A DNA stretch of 19,784 bases from Campylobacterota bacterium. Lineage in GTDB: Bacteria > Campylobacterota > Campylobacteria > Campylobacterales > Sulfurimonadaceae. The stretch spans positions 1 to 19,784 of the forward strand of contig JAADDU010000002.1 in the NCBI GenBank assembly GCA_013153755.1, in the 5' to 3' direction. The position numbers and the translations under genes were made by a program. Shown here one piece after another: positions 8,151-14,391 of this stretch (its first letter is position 1; every line of letters begins with the position of its first letter). Below the pieces are notes generated by a model. The model was not told the origin of the DNA and ran no database searches. It worked only from the letters and a program-made list of their open reading frames with translations.

Positions 8151-8853
8151 TTTGAGCCTCCATAAGAGCTAAAAAGTGTTTCTCTAAGTTAGAATCTTTA
8201 GAATTAAAAAGTGTTTTTAAATCCCCTTGTTCTATCAGTTTACCTTTTGATATGATAGCTACATCATCACAGATTTTTTCTATCTCATTCATATAGTGAC
8301 TCGTATAAACTACTGTAATACCCAGCTTTTTATACCCTTTTATAGATTCTAGTATCTCGTTCCTACTTTTTGGGTCTATACCTACTGTTGGTTCATCAAA
8401 GTAGATGATTTTAGGGTCATTTAGTAGCCCTATAGCTATGTTTAATCTTCGTTTCTGCCCACCTGAAAGGGTTGATGCTTCTTGATGTATGATATTAGAT
8501 AAATTATTAATTTCTATGGCTCTTTGGTAGTTATCTTTTGTAGCATTTTGGATTTTTGCAAAAAAATCAAGATTTTCTTTTATAGTTAATTTTTCATAAA
8601 AAGCTAGATTTTGAGGTATTATGGAACTTATCTCTTTTATCTTTTTTAAGTCTTTTTTTATATCATAGTTAAAGATTTTTATATCACCACTATCAAAATC
8701 ACTAAGACCATTTAAGATGGATAAAAGTGTACTTTTCCCTGCCCCATTTACACCTAAAAGACCAAATATACTTCCCTCTTTAATAGTTAAAGAAAAGTTT
8801 TCTAGTGCTTTTAAATCACCATAATTTTTAGAGATATTTGAGATGTTTATCAT
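8143..8853 (-). CDS. ABC transporter ATP-binding protein
   Basis: A 236-residue nucleotide-binding subunit with Walker A GVNGAGKST (residues 34-42), a Q-loop at IPQN (Q81), the signature LSGGQ (129-133), Walker B IIYFDEP (149-155, catalytic E154) and an H-loop His at 186. All catalytic positions are intact. The CcmA/DrrA-like layout and the adjacent ABC-2 permease make it the motor of an exporter. The gene starts directly after the BtrH-domain gene with no intergenic base and overlaps the permease start by 8 nt, so the two subunits are produced together. The substrate is inferred to be the product of the surrounding biosynthetic genes. Confidence 0.93.
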   Translation of the reverse strand: MINISNISKNYGDLKALENFSLTIKEGSIFGLLGVNGAGKSTLLSILNGLSDFDSGDIKIFNYDIKKDLKKIKEISSIIPQNLAFYEKLTIKENLDFFAKIQNATKDNYQRAIEINNLSNIIHQEASTLSGGQKRRLNIAIGLLNDPKIIYFDEPTVGIDPKSRNEILESIKGYKKLGITVVYTSHYMNEIEKICDDVAIISKGKLIEQGDLKTLFNSKDSNLEKHFLALMEAQNV

Positions 8854-9855
8854 CTATAATTTTGCCTCAAAGGTCAATAGCTTTTTGTATACTTTAGATT
8901 CATTTTGACTTATAAGTAGTAACTTTTTAGAGATAGCATCAAAAGGTATGTCTTTTTTTGATTTTAATGCTTTTGCTATCATAAGAGCAAATTCTCTAAA
9001 TTCATCCCCTACTTCTAACATCAATTTTGATGCCTCTAAAAGTGTTTTATCATCATCAAAAATCTCACTTGCTTCTTGTAAAAATGAAGCATACATAAAT
9101 CTAAAACCAGCACCACCAGTTCCTATCTCTTCTTGCATTCTTACTATGTTTGCTAAAAAAAGTTTAGTATATTTTTTATCTTTAGTTTTTAGTTTTAGTA
9201 TAGATTTTGCTAAGTATCGCATACCTGTTAATCCAGCTATAGGAACAAACTTTCTCAACATAGTTTTAGATGTAGTTTTGATATTTTTAGCGATAATAGG
9301 CTTTAAATCTATCTCTTTTGGTATATCTGTAGGATAGTAAAGCAACCCTTTTGGAGCCATTACACCCTTTGCAAACCTTGCTTTGTTAAGTGAATCTTTA
9401 TGGCATCTAACCGGCATATCAAAAACAGGGTCACTCACAAGATACTCATCTTCATCTATGCCATATATTAAAAGGTTATGTGCATTAAAATGAAACCTCA
9501 TCTCTTTTGGAAAATAATCAAGCCAATATATAGAACTTTGAACCCCGACAACTTTACCCTCAGCAAGTAGTGCATCTAATTTTTTTTGACCTGCTTCTTT
9601 TGATGAAAAAGTTTCTAATTTTATATCTAAGTTTAGGTTCTTTTTAATATTTTTAATGATAGTTTTTGGCATGCTTCTATATGCTATAAGTGGCATCCCA
9701 CCCATCTTTACAAAAGGGATATATGCAAAATTTAGTGCATTTGCAAGACCAAAAACCATAGGTTCACTTAGATGCAGTCCATGGTGTCTTAATATTGAAG
9801 ATATAACACCACTTTCACAATGTGCATGATGGGTATGTTGGTAAGTTTTATTCAT
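8854..9855 (-). CDS. BtrH N-terminal-domain protein, candidate acyl-ACP acyltransferase
   Basis: A 333-residue protein whose first half fits the BtrH_N domain: a Cys in HHAHCESGV (C13), a His in FHFNAHNLLIYG (H126) and an Asp in the following SDPVFD (D142). These form a plausible Cys-His-Asp papain-like set. BtrH of butirosin biosynthesis transfers an acyl group from an acyl carrier protein to an aminoglycoside amine, so the family can act as an acyl-ACP acyltransferase. The C-terminal part (about 170-333) is helical and basic, like the domain that often follows BtrH_N. In this operon an enzyme is needed to join an ACP-bound polyene to another molecule; this gene is a natural candidate, but that is inference. 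It overlaps the 136-aa protein gene by 8 nt. Confidence 0.78.
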   Translation of the reverse strand: MNKTYQHTHHAHCESGVISSILRHHGLHLSEPMVFGLANALNFAYIPFVKMGGMPLIAYRSMPKTIIKNIKKNLNLDIKLETFSSKEAGQKKLDALLAEGKVVGVQSSIYWLDYFPKEMRFHFNAHNLLIYGIDEDEYLVSDPVFDMPVRCHKDSLNKARFAKGVMAPKGLLYYPTDIPKEIDLKPIIAKNIKTTSKTMLRKFVPIAGLTGMRYLAKSILKLKTKDKKYTKLFLANIVRMQEEIGTGGAGFRFMYASFLQEASEIFDDDKTLLEASKLMLEVGDEFREFALMIAKALKSKKDIPFDAISKKLLLISQNESKVYKKLLTFEAKL

Positions 9856-10258
9856 CTATCTTCTCTGGAAGTGTTTTTATCTCTGCTAATGTTTTACCTA
9901 AAACATCACAATATTCAAGTAATTTTTTATCATCTAGTTTTGAAAAAATTTCAGGTTTAAAGTGTCTTTTTATACTCCATTTAAAAAAACCAGTGGATTG
10001 AGATAAAACTACCAAATCCATTCTAGCTTCAAACATATGGTAATAAAGTGGGGATTTTTTACCATCTTTTACCTCTTTATATGCTTCTTTGATGTTGTTG
10101 TTTATATCTTCTATAGCCTCATTTGTTGCTATCTCTTCAACATCCCAACCACTAGAACCTATAGTTTTGAGCTTTCCATCATCGTCAGATGCATAGATGG
10201 CTTTTTTCATCTTTGCATAAGTTGCACTCTCATCCTGAGGAACACTGTTTATATCCAC
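9848..10258 (-). CDS. Conserved-looking 136-aa protein of unknown function in the DAR/APE operon
   Basis: I recognise no characterised family. The sequence has a KKAIYA-DDDGKLKTIGSSGWDVEE block (about 18-42), a central acidic/basic helix (46-68) and a C-terminal helical segment. That segment has a helix-turn-helix-like look: ARMDL..LSQSTGFFKWSIKRHF (78-100). Similar small proteins occur, to my recollection, beside darA/darB in Bacteroidetes flexirubin loci, so it may be a dedicated accessory factor. The start is a GTG immediately after the darB stop, preceded by GAGG about eight bases away. The internal ATG at codon 17 has no good ribosome-binding site. No membrane segment or signal peptide is seen. 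A regulatory or protein-binding role is possible, not shown. Confidence 0.7.
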   Translation of the reverse strand: MDINSVPQDESATYAKMKKAIYASDDDGKLKTIGSSGWDVEEIATNEAIEDINNNIKEAYKEVKDGKKSPLYYHMFEARMDLVVLSQSTGFFKWSIKRHFKPEIFSKLDDKKLLEYCDVLGKTLAEIKTLPEKIDE

Positions 10259-11404
10259 CTATACAACCTCTAAAAGCATAAATGCAGTTGAAAATCTCCC
10301 ACTCTCAGGGATATAGCAAAGGAGTTTTTCACCTTTTTTCAGTTTACCAGAGTTAAATAGCTCTTCAAGGATAATATAGATAGATGCAGAACCTGTATTT
10401 CCTTTTGTGCTAAGGTTTGTAAACCATCTCTCTTGAGGGATATCACACTCTGCATCTAGCATAGTGTCATATAGCTTATCTCTAAAATATCCAGAAGAGT
10501 AGTGTGGTAAAAACCAATCTATCTCGTCTGGTTTAAACATCCCTTTTTCAAGCATAGTTTTAAGTGGTTTATAAACTGTATAATTTAATATGTTGTTATT
10601 TAGAAGTTTTACATCTTGTTTTATGGAAAAAATCGATTTGGTTAGCCACTCTTCTGGCATATATTCCCTGTAACCCCTTGTTGTGCCATCTTTTAGTTTT
10701 TCACAACCCGAGTACATACAAGTCTCCAGCTCATTTGCATAAGATATGGAAAAAATCTTATCGATTTTAAGTGAGATACCCTCTTCGTTTGGTTTATGAC
10801 TAACACCAATGGCACCTGCACCATCACTAAGCATCCATCTTAAGAAATCTTTTTCAAAAGTAAGCTCTTTGTTTCTTCTTACCATCTCCACTTTTGCCTG
10901 AACTTCTGGCTCAAAGTTTCTTCCTCTCATAGATGCAGAGATATTTTCACTACCTGTTGTAACAGCTGAATCTATCTCCTCTGCTCTAATAGCATTAAAT
11001 GCATATTTTAATGCAGTTAATCCACTTAGACAAATACCAGCAATACTTACAACTTCTATAGATTTTAAACCACTCTCTCCATGAACCATAAGAGCATGAT
11101 TTGGTAAAAGTTGGTCAGGATTTGTTGTACCACAAGCAAGAAGTTCTATGTTATCTAAGTTAAAACCATCTTTTCCTAGTTGACTTATAGCTTCTGCTGC
11201 TAGTTGTGCATTTGAGTGAGTTGTTTCATTTGTTTTTGGATCTATTGCATAGTATCTTGTTTTTATCTTATTTGATTTTAAAACTATCCTTTTTACTAAA
11301 GACGGCTTACCATCTACCATACCCAAAACATTTTCTATATTGTCATTATCTACAGCTTCATTTGGAAAAAAAGCTGCTATCTTGTTTATATATACTTCTC
11401 TCAA
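10259..11404 (-). CDS. darB: DarB-type ketosynthase (KAS III fold) of dialkylresorcinol biosynthesis
   Basis: A 381-residue KAS III-like enzyme with a Cys-His-Asn triad: C125 (GICLSG), H301 (LPHYSSG) and N336 (KGNTGSAS). The N-terminal INKIAAFFPNE stretch and overall form agree with DarB. That enzyme condenses a 3-oxoacyl thioester with a second activated acyl chain; the product is then cyclised and aromatised together with DarA to a 2,5-dialkylresorcinol. darA lies immediately upstream (9-nt gap), the same pairing as in flexirubin and dialkylresorcinol clusters. The start codon is TTG: a strong AGGAG overlapping the darA stop sits six bases before it, and no ATG is near. The identification is from family resemblance and the darA partner. 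Confidence 0.86.
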   Translation of the reverse strand: MREVYINKIAAFFPNEAVDNDNIENVLGMVDGKPSLVKRIVLKSNKIKTRYYAIDPKTNETTHSNAQLAAEAISQLGKDGFNLDNIELLACGTTNPDQLLPNHALMVHGESGLKSIEVVSIAGICLSGLTALKYAFNAIRAEEIDSAVTTGSENISASMRGRNFEPEVQAKVEMVRRNKELTFEKDFLRWMLSDGAGAIGVSHKPNEEGISLKIDKIFSISYANELETCMYSGCEKLKDGTTRGYREYMPEEWLTKSIFSIKQDVKLLNNNILNYTVYKPLKTMLEKGMFKPDEIDWFLPHYSSGYFRDKLYDTMLDAECDIPQERWFTNLSTKGNTGSASIYIILEELFNSGKLKKGEKLLCYIPESGRFSTAFMLLEVV

Positions 11405-11413
11405 TTATAACTC

Positions 11414-12325
11414 CTATCTACCACTTGGCAGTTCATATTTTTTTTCTAAAGCAATTAGCTTCTCTTTTTGAAATAAATTTATAATTTTTCTAATCATAAG
11501 GTTTAATGGCACCATAGTAAAAACAAGAAGTGCTAAAAATACAGCATAGATAGTTATAGCTACTTTTCTAGTAAAAGATTTTTTAGGTCCTGTAAATTTT
11601 AATATTTTACCCCAAATATAAAAACTTCTAGTTGCTATCATCTCTGAAGCTATAAGTTTTCCATTTACATTTACAGCACCAAGATTCTTTAAAAGTGCTT
11701 CACCACTTCTCTCTTTGTTTTGTTTTAGAGCTTCATTTAGTCTTTTACCAAATCTAGATGCATCTGCTATATCAGATTCTAAGATACCAGCAGGTGGAAA
11801 TATCAAAAAAGCATCTTTTTTACCACTTAAAAGCCATCTTGGTGTAGTTGCAAATGAGCATATACCTTTTCCTTGGTCTGTTAGAGCTACATTGTCTATA
11901 AGCACTGCATCTAAATTTTTTAGAAGAGTTTTCATCTTCTCTTGGGCTAAAACCCACATATCTCGGCATGCAATAAGTGTAACAACAGGTTTATTTTTGA
12001 AAATCTCTTTAGCTTGAGTAGATTTTAAAAAACCAACTATGGGAGATGATGGAGCTAAAAACCAAATGGTATAACCTAAAATAATCAAATCATAATCATC
12101 TTCTATATTTTGTATCTCTTTAACATCACAACCGTCCATATGTGCAGCACCAGGAAACTCATCAAAAAAATCATAAAAAGGCCAAGGGTATGGATACTCC
12201 TCTACTAGCTTAATCTTTTTAACATCAACTTTTATATTTTCATCAGGAAGTTTAGAGATAAAACTTTTCACAACTTTATCTAACTGACCTGACTGAGAAT
12301 AGTAAAGGACTAAAACTTTTTTCAT
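11414..12325 (-). CDS. darA: DarA-type dialkylresorcinol condensing enzyme
   Basis: A 303-residue protein, counted from the ATG at 12325, whose N-terminus MKKVLVLYYSQSGQ is a flavodoxin-like strand-loop with an SQSGQ phosphate-binding loop (10-14). Downstream are a YPYPWPFYDFFDEFPG segment and a TIWFLAPSSP loop. A predicted membrane helix lies near the C-terminus (about 254-276) and would anchor the enzyme at the inner membrane. The resemblance is to DarA, the partner of DarB in making dialkylresorcinols. An in-frame ATG at 12352 would add nine residues before the flavodoxin strand. It would also lie only about six bases from the predicted transcription start, so I prefer 12325. This is the first gene of the long operon, just behind a TATAAT promoter. 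Confidence 0.84.
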   Translation of the reverse strand: MKKVLVLYYSQSGQLDKVVKSFISKLPDENIKVDVKKIKLVEEYPYPWPFYDFFDEFPGAAHMDGCDVKEIQNIEDDYDLIILGYTIWFLAPSSPIVGFLKSTQAKEIFKNKPVVTLIACRDMWVLAQEKMKTLLKNLDAVLIDNVALTDQGKGICSFATTPRWLLSGKKDAFLIFPPAGILESDIADASRFGKRLNEALKQNKERSGEALLKNLGAVNVNGKLIASEMIATRSFYIWGKILKFTGPKKSFTRKVAITIYAVFLALLVFTMVPLNLMIRKIINLFQKEKLIALEKKYELPSGR

Positions 12326-12364
12326 GATAGTTGTTTCTTCTTTTATACACATAATTTAGACTAC

Positions 12365-12370
12365 ATTATA
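12365..12370 (-). promoter_or_regulatory. Predicted -10 element of the darA operon
   Basis: TATAAT on the minus strand predicts a transcription start near 12358 and a leader of about 33 nt before the darA ATG at 12325. No -35 hexamer is apparent at the usual spacing, which is normal for vegetative promoters in Campylobacterota. It may be the only promoter for the whole series down to the window edge, since every following junction is an overlap or a gap of at most 12 nt. Confidence 0.6.
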
Positions 12371-12400
12371 CAATATTTTTTATTAAGATTTTATTTCATT

Positions 12401-12415
12401 TTGTTAGTGTAACAA
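12401..12415. promoter_or_regulatory. Inverted repeat upstream of the darA promoter, possible operator
   Basis: TTGTTA-GTG-TAACAA is a perfect dyad with 6-bp arms and a 3-base spacer. Its centre is about 50 bp upstream of the predicted darA transcription start. That position suits an activator site or a repressor operator. It lies between the stop of the AhpD-like gene and the darA promoter, has no T-tract, and is too short to be a convincing terminator. The binding protein is unknown. Confidence 0.35.
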
Positions 12416-12472
12416 CTAATTTATGTTAAGAAATAAAAACACTTTAATACAAAATTAAGATTTGTTATTATG

Positions 12473-13003
12473 CTACTGCGTAAGTCCAAAAACATTTGAT
12501 AGTGTATTGATATAATTAAAGTACCCTGTTATAGCAACAGCCTCTAAGATTTGGACTTGAGTAAACCCTAAATTTTCAAGAGATTCTATCTCCTCTTTTA
12601 GTATTTTATAGTTATCTTTTTGTGATGCTTTTATACAGAAGTTTAAAAGTGATTTATCTGCATTTGAGTTATTCATAGACTCAACACCTTGTAGTATCTC
12701 TTCTATTTTCTCATCACTTAAACCCAACATTTTAGCGATACTTTTATGTACCTCAACACACATTTTACACCCATTTTCTTTTGAAATAAGCAATGCTATA
12801 GCCTCTTTAATCTCATAAGAGAGTGTGGTTTCATCTAAAAGATATTTTTGTACCATTACATCTGTTGCAAAGTAAACTTTTTCATCGATTGCTAAAAGTT
12901 TAAAAATTTCTCCAAGTTTTCCCGTTTTATCTAAAATAGGTTTAGCTTTTTCTTTTATAGATTCGCTCATATCTTCATATTCTATCAACTCTATATGTGC
13001 CAT
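12473..13003 (-). CDS. AhpD-like / carboxymuconolactone decarboxylase family protein
   Basis: A 176-residue all-helical protein with the AhpD-type redox motif E76..C79-K-M-C82-V-E-V-H86. In this family the two Cys act as a thiol redox pair, with Glu and His forming a proton relay, so a peroxide-detoxifying or disulfide-exchange role is plausible. The domain occupies roughly residues 40-120; a second related helical region follows. It has its own extended -10 promoter (TGC-TATAAT) and an AAGGA ribosome-binding site seven bases before the ATG. It is divergent from the small exported peptide gene. A 120-bp gap separates it from darA, so it is probably a separate unit. Any link to pigment chemistry or antioxidant function is speculation. 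Confidence 0.8.
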   Translation of the reverse strand: MAHIELIEYEDMSESIKEKAKPILDKTGKLGEIFKLLAIDEKVYFATDVMVQKYLLDETTLSYEIKEAIALLISKENGCKMCVEVHKSIAKMLGLSDEKIEEILQGVESMNNSNADKSLLNFCIKASQKDNYKILKEEIESLENLGFTQVQILEAVAITGYFNYINTLSNVFGLTQ

Positions 13004-13031
13004 ATTTATTCCTTATACAATTTTTATAAAG

Positions 13032-13040
13032 ATTATAGCA
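13032..13040 (-). promoter_or_regulatory. Extended -10 promoter of the AhpD-like gene
   Basis: On the minus strand this reads TGCTATAAT, a perfect extended -10 element. The predicted start is near 13025, with a 22-nt leader containing AAGGA ahead of the ATG at 13003. No -35 hexamer is evident. Confidence 0.6.
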
Positions 13041-13098
13041 TTATAACTATTAATTATATTCAGCCTTATTTTTCAACTATAAAAGAAATTAAAATATC

Positions 13099-13112
13099 TT
13101 GATATATATCAT
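13099..13112. promoter_or_regulatory. FNR/CRP-type half-site dyad
   Basis: TTGATATATATCAT differs by one base from the FNR consensus TTGATNNNNATCAA. Its centre (13105.5) is exactly 41.5 bp upstream of the start predicted from the TATCAT -10 at 13135-13140. That is the usual position of a class II activator site for this regulator family. In AT-rich DNA such matches can arise by chance; the exact spacing is the main support. Confidence 0.42.
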
Positions 13113-13134
13113 TTTTTTTAATAAAAAGATTGGT

Positions 13135-13140
13135 TATCAT
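13135..13140 (+). promoter_or_regulatory. Predicted -10 element of the small exported-peptide gene
   Basis: TATCAT is one mismatch from TATAAT and predicts transcription from about 13147, leaving a leader of about 75 nt. It is chosen because it lies at the expected distance from the FNR/CRP-type dyad at 13099-13112; no better plus-strand -10 is seen. Still tentative. Confidence 0.38.
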
Positions 13141-13149
13141 TCGCTCAAC

Positions 13150-13182
13150 ATTTAAATAAGACAAATTTTATCCTATTTAAAT
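13150..13182. repeat. Inverted repeat at the 5' end of the small-peptide leader
   Basis: ATTTAAATA (13150-13158) and TATTTAAAT (13174-13182) are perfect 9-bp inverted arms around a 15-base spacer. The element would lie at the very start of the predicted transcript and could form a weak AU stem or be a second protein-binding site. Function is unknown. Confidence 0.4.
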
Positions 13183-13221
13183 AATTTTAGAGCGTAAAGC
13201 GTTCTTACCAAGGAAAATATA

Positions 13222-13362
13222 ATGAAAAAAATCATACTAACACTAGCTTTAGTGGTATGTGCCATCCAAGCTCAAGATGTAGTTCACTACGATACAAAGA
13301 CTGTAAAAAAACCAGCTATGACAAAACCAAATTGTCCAACTAGTGACCTTTATAGCAAATAA
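13222..13362 (+). CDS. Small exported peptide (46 aa), unknown function
   Basis: The only plus-strand gene seen. It encodes 46 residues from an ATG preceded by AAGGAAAA at good spacing. Residues 1-17 form a clear Sec-type signal peptide (basic MKK, hydrophobic core ILTLALVV, then AIQA before the likely cleavage site). This would leave a mature peptide of about 29 residues that is polar, has several Lys and one Cys (C38), and ends TSDLYSK. The Cys at 13 is not in a proper lipobox because Val precedes it. It has its own promoter region with an FNR/CRP-like box and is followed by a perfect hairpin terminator, which together argue that it is a real gene. No family is recognised. A periplasmic stress or metal-related role would be a guess. 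Confidence 0.62.
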   Translation: MKKIILTLALVVCAIQAQDVVHYDTKTVKKPAMTKPNCPTSDLYSK

Positions 13363-13374
13363 TCTTTAAGTTTT

Positions 13375-13406
13375 GGCTTTTAACTTTTTTAAAAAAGTTA
13401 AAAGCC
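13375..13406. terminator. Perfect palindromic terminator between convergent genes
   Basis: Two 16-base arms (GGCTTTTAACTTTTTT and its exact complement) form an uninterrupted 32-bp palindrome. On the plus strand it is followed by TTTT (13407-13410) and closes the small-peptide gene. On the minus strand it begins two bases after the glycosyltransferase stop and can close that transcript as well, although the T-tract there lies within the stem. Confidence 0.8.
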
Positions 13407-13408
13407 TT

Positions 13409-14092
13409 TTACCATAAAAACCCTCGTAATAAAAAAAACCTTTGGATACATAATCTAGAGTGTAGTAAAGATAACCTTATGTTGTCTTTTGTTTTATCAA
13501 AATGAGAGATTCTCTCATCTTGTGGAGGATAATAACATTTAACATCTACATCTTTACACATCTTTTTAGTGTAACAATGTAAAACTAAAACTTCCACTTC
13601 AAAATCAAATCGTCTGTTTTTGATAGCTAAATCTAAAATCGATACAGGATAAACTCTAAAACCACTTTGAGTATCTTTAAACCTTTTAAATGTCTCAATC
13701 ATAACCCAAAAATTACTAAACATCCTACCAAATTTTGAAGAGATGGGTACATTATCATCACTAAAATCTCTACATCCTATAACTATACTCTCATCTTCAT
13801 ATCCATCTAGTAGTTTTGCGATTTCTGAGCTTATGTGTTGTTTATCTGCATCTATTGTTACAAAATACTTAAAGCCAAGTTCTTTAGCTTTTTTTGCACC
13901 ACTTAGTATGGCCTCCCCTTTGCCCATATTTTTAGGGTGTGTTACTAACTCTATATCTAAGTCTTTTATATCCACTTTTATATCTGAGCCATCATCTACA
14001 ACTATAACACTATAGCCATGATTTAGAACATCATTTATTACGTCGTATATATATGGGGAGTTGTAAACTGGTATAACAACGCAATTTTTCAT
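13409..14092 (-). CDS. Family 2 glycosyltransferase (DPM-synthase-like) of the aryl polyene type
   Basis: A 227-residue GT-A fold enzyme with the nucleotide-binding VVDDGSD (31-37), a D81-A-D83 metal site, the PKNMGKGEAI loop (53-62) and TQSGFRVYP (141-149). These are typical of dolichol-phosphate-mannose-synthase-like GT2 proteins. Glycosyltransferases of this kind, often beside or fused to an acyltransferase, are regular members of aryl polyene clusters and may build the glycolipid to which the polyene is joined. No transmembrane helix is present; the C-terminus is basic and aromatic and may touch the membrane. Its ATG overlaps the dehydratase stop by 4 nt, linking it to polyene synthesis rather than to the division gene further upstream. 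Sugar donor and acceptor are not evident. Confidence 0.82.
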   Translation of the reverse strand: MKNCVVIPVYNSPYIYDVINDVLNHGYSVIVVDDGSDIKVDIKDLDIELVTHPKNMGKGEAILSGAKKAKELGFKYFVTIDADKQHISSEIAKLLDGYEDESIVIGCRDFSDDNVPISSKFGRMFSNFWVMIETFKRFKDTQSGFRVYPVSILDLAIKNRRFDFEVEVLVLHCYTKKMCKDVDVKCYYPPQDERISHFDKTKDNIRLSLLHSRLCIQRFFLLRGFLW

Positions 14093-14379
14093 ATTGTAAA
14101 ATTTGCTATATTTGATTCTTGAGATGTAATTTTAAATTTGTTTTTATCTCTTTTATATGTAAGTATTTGATTTGGAGACACAAGTTTTAAAAACTTTGCC
14201 TTTTTTATAGATGTGATCTGTATATCAAACTCTTTAGCAACAATTTCAAAGTTTATAAAACCTGGCAATATAGGGTTTGTAGGAAAGTGAGCTTTAAATA
14301 TGGGATGATTTTCATCACTAAGTTTTATACTAAGTGTGGAGTTGTCTTTATGCACTATAGTATATAGGTTTTCTATCAT
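14089..14379 (-). CDS. ApeI/FabZ-like 3-hydroxyacyl-ACP dehydratase (hot-dog fold)
   Basis: A 96-residue single hot-dog domain with the FabZ-type active-site block HPIFKAHFPTNPILPGFINFE. H31 matches the catalytic His of FabZ and E45 the partner acid. It would dehydrate a 3-hydroxyacyl-ACP to the trans-enoyl form, the step that leaves the conjugated double bonds of an aryl polyene. It is shorter than FabZ (about 145 residues), consistent with the compact dehydratases of aryl polyene clusters. It starts 12 nt after the AMIN-domain gene and overlaps the glycosyltransferase gene, so it is probably transcribed with both. Ordinary fatty-acid FabZ is a less likely identity given its size and neighbour. 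Confidence 0.8.
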   Translation of the reverse strand: MIENLYTIVHKDNSTLSIKLSDENHPIFKAHFPTNPILPGFINFEIVAKEFDIQITSIKKAKFLKLVSPNQILTYKRDKNKFKITSQESNIANFTI

Positions 14380-14391
14380 TTGTATTCTCTT

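Noticed and set aside
12326..12352. Longer DarA start at ATG 12352
   Set aside because: The predicted transcript begins about six bases before it, no ribosome-binding site precedes it, and the added residues lie in front of the flavodoxin strand that normally starts the family.
13131..13145. Sigma-54 promoter suggested by TGG...CGC before the small peptide
   Set aside because: The GG to GC spacing is nine bases rather than ten and the flanking consensus is absent.
13222..13362. Lipoprotein reading of the small exported peptide (Cys13)
   Set aside because: The residue before Cys is Val and there is no proper lipobox; AIQA before Gln17-Ala/Gln18 fits ordinary signal peptidase cleavage better.
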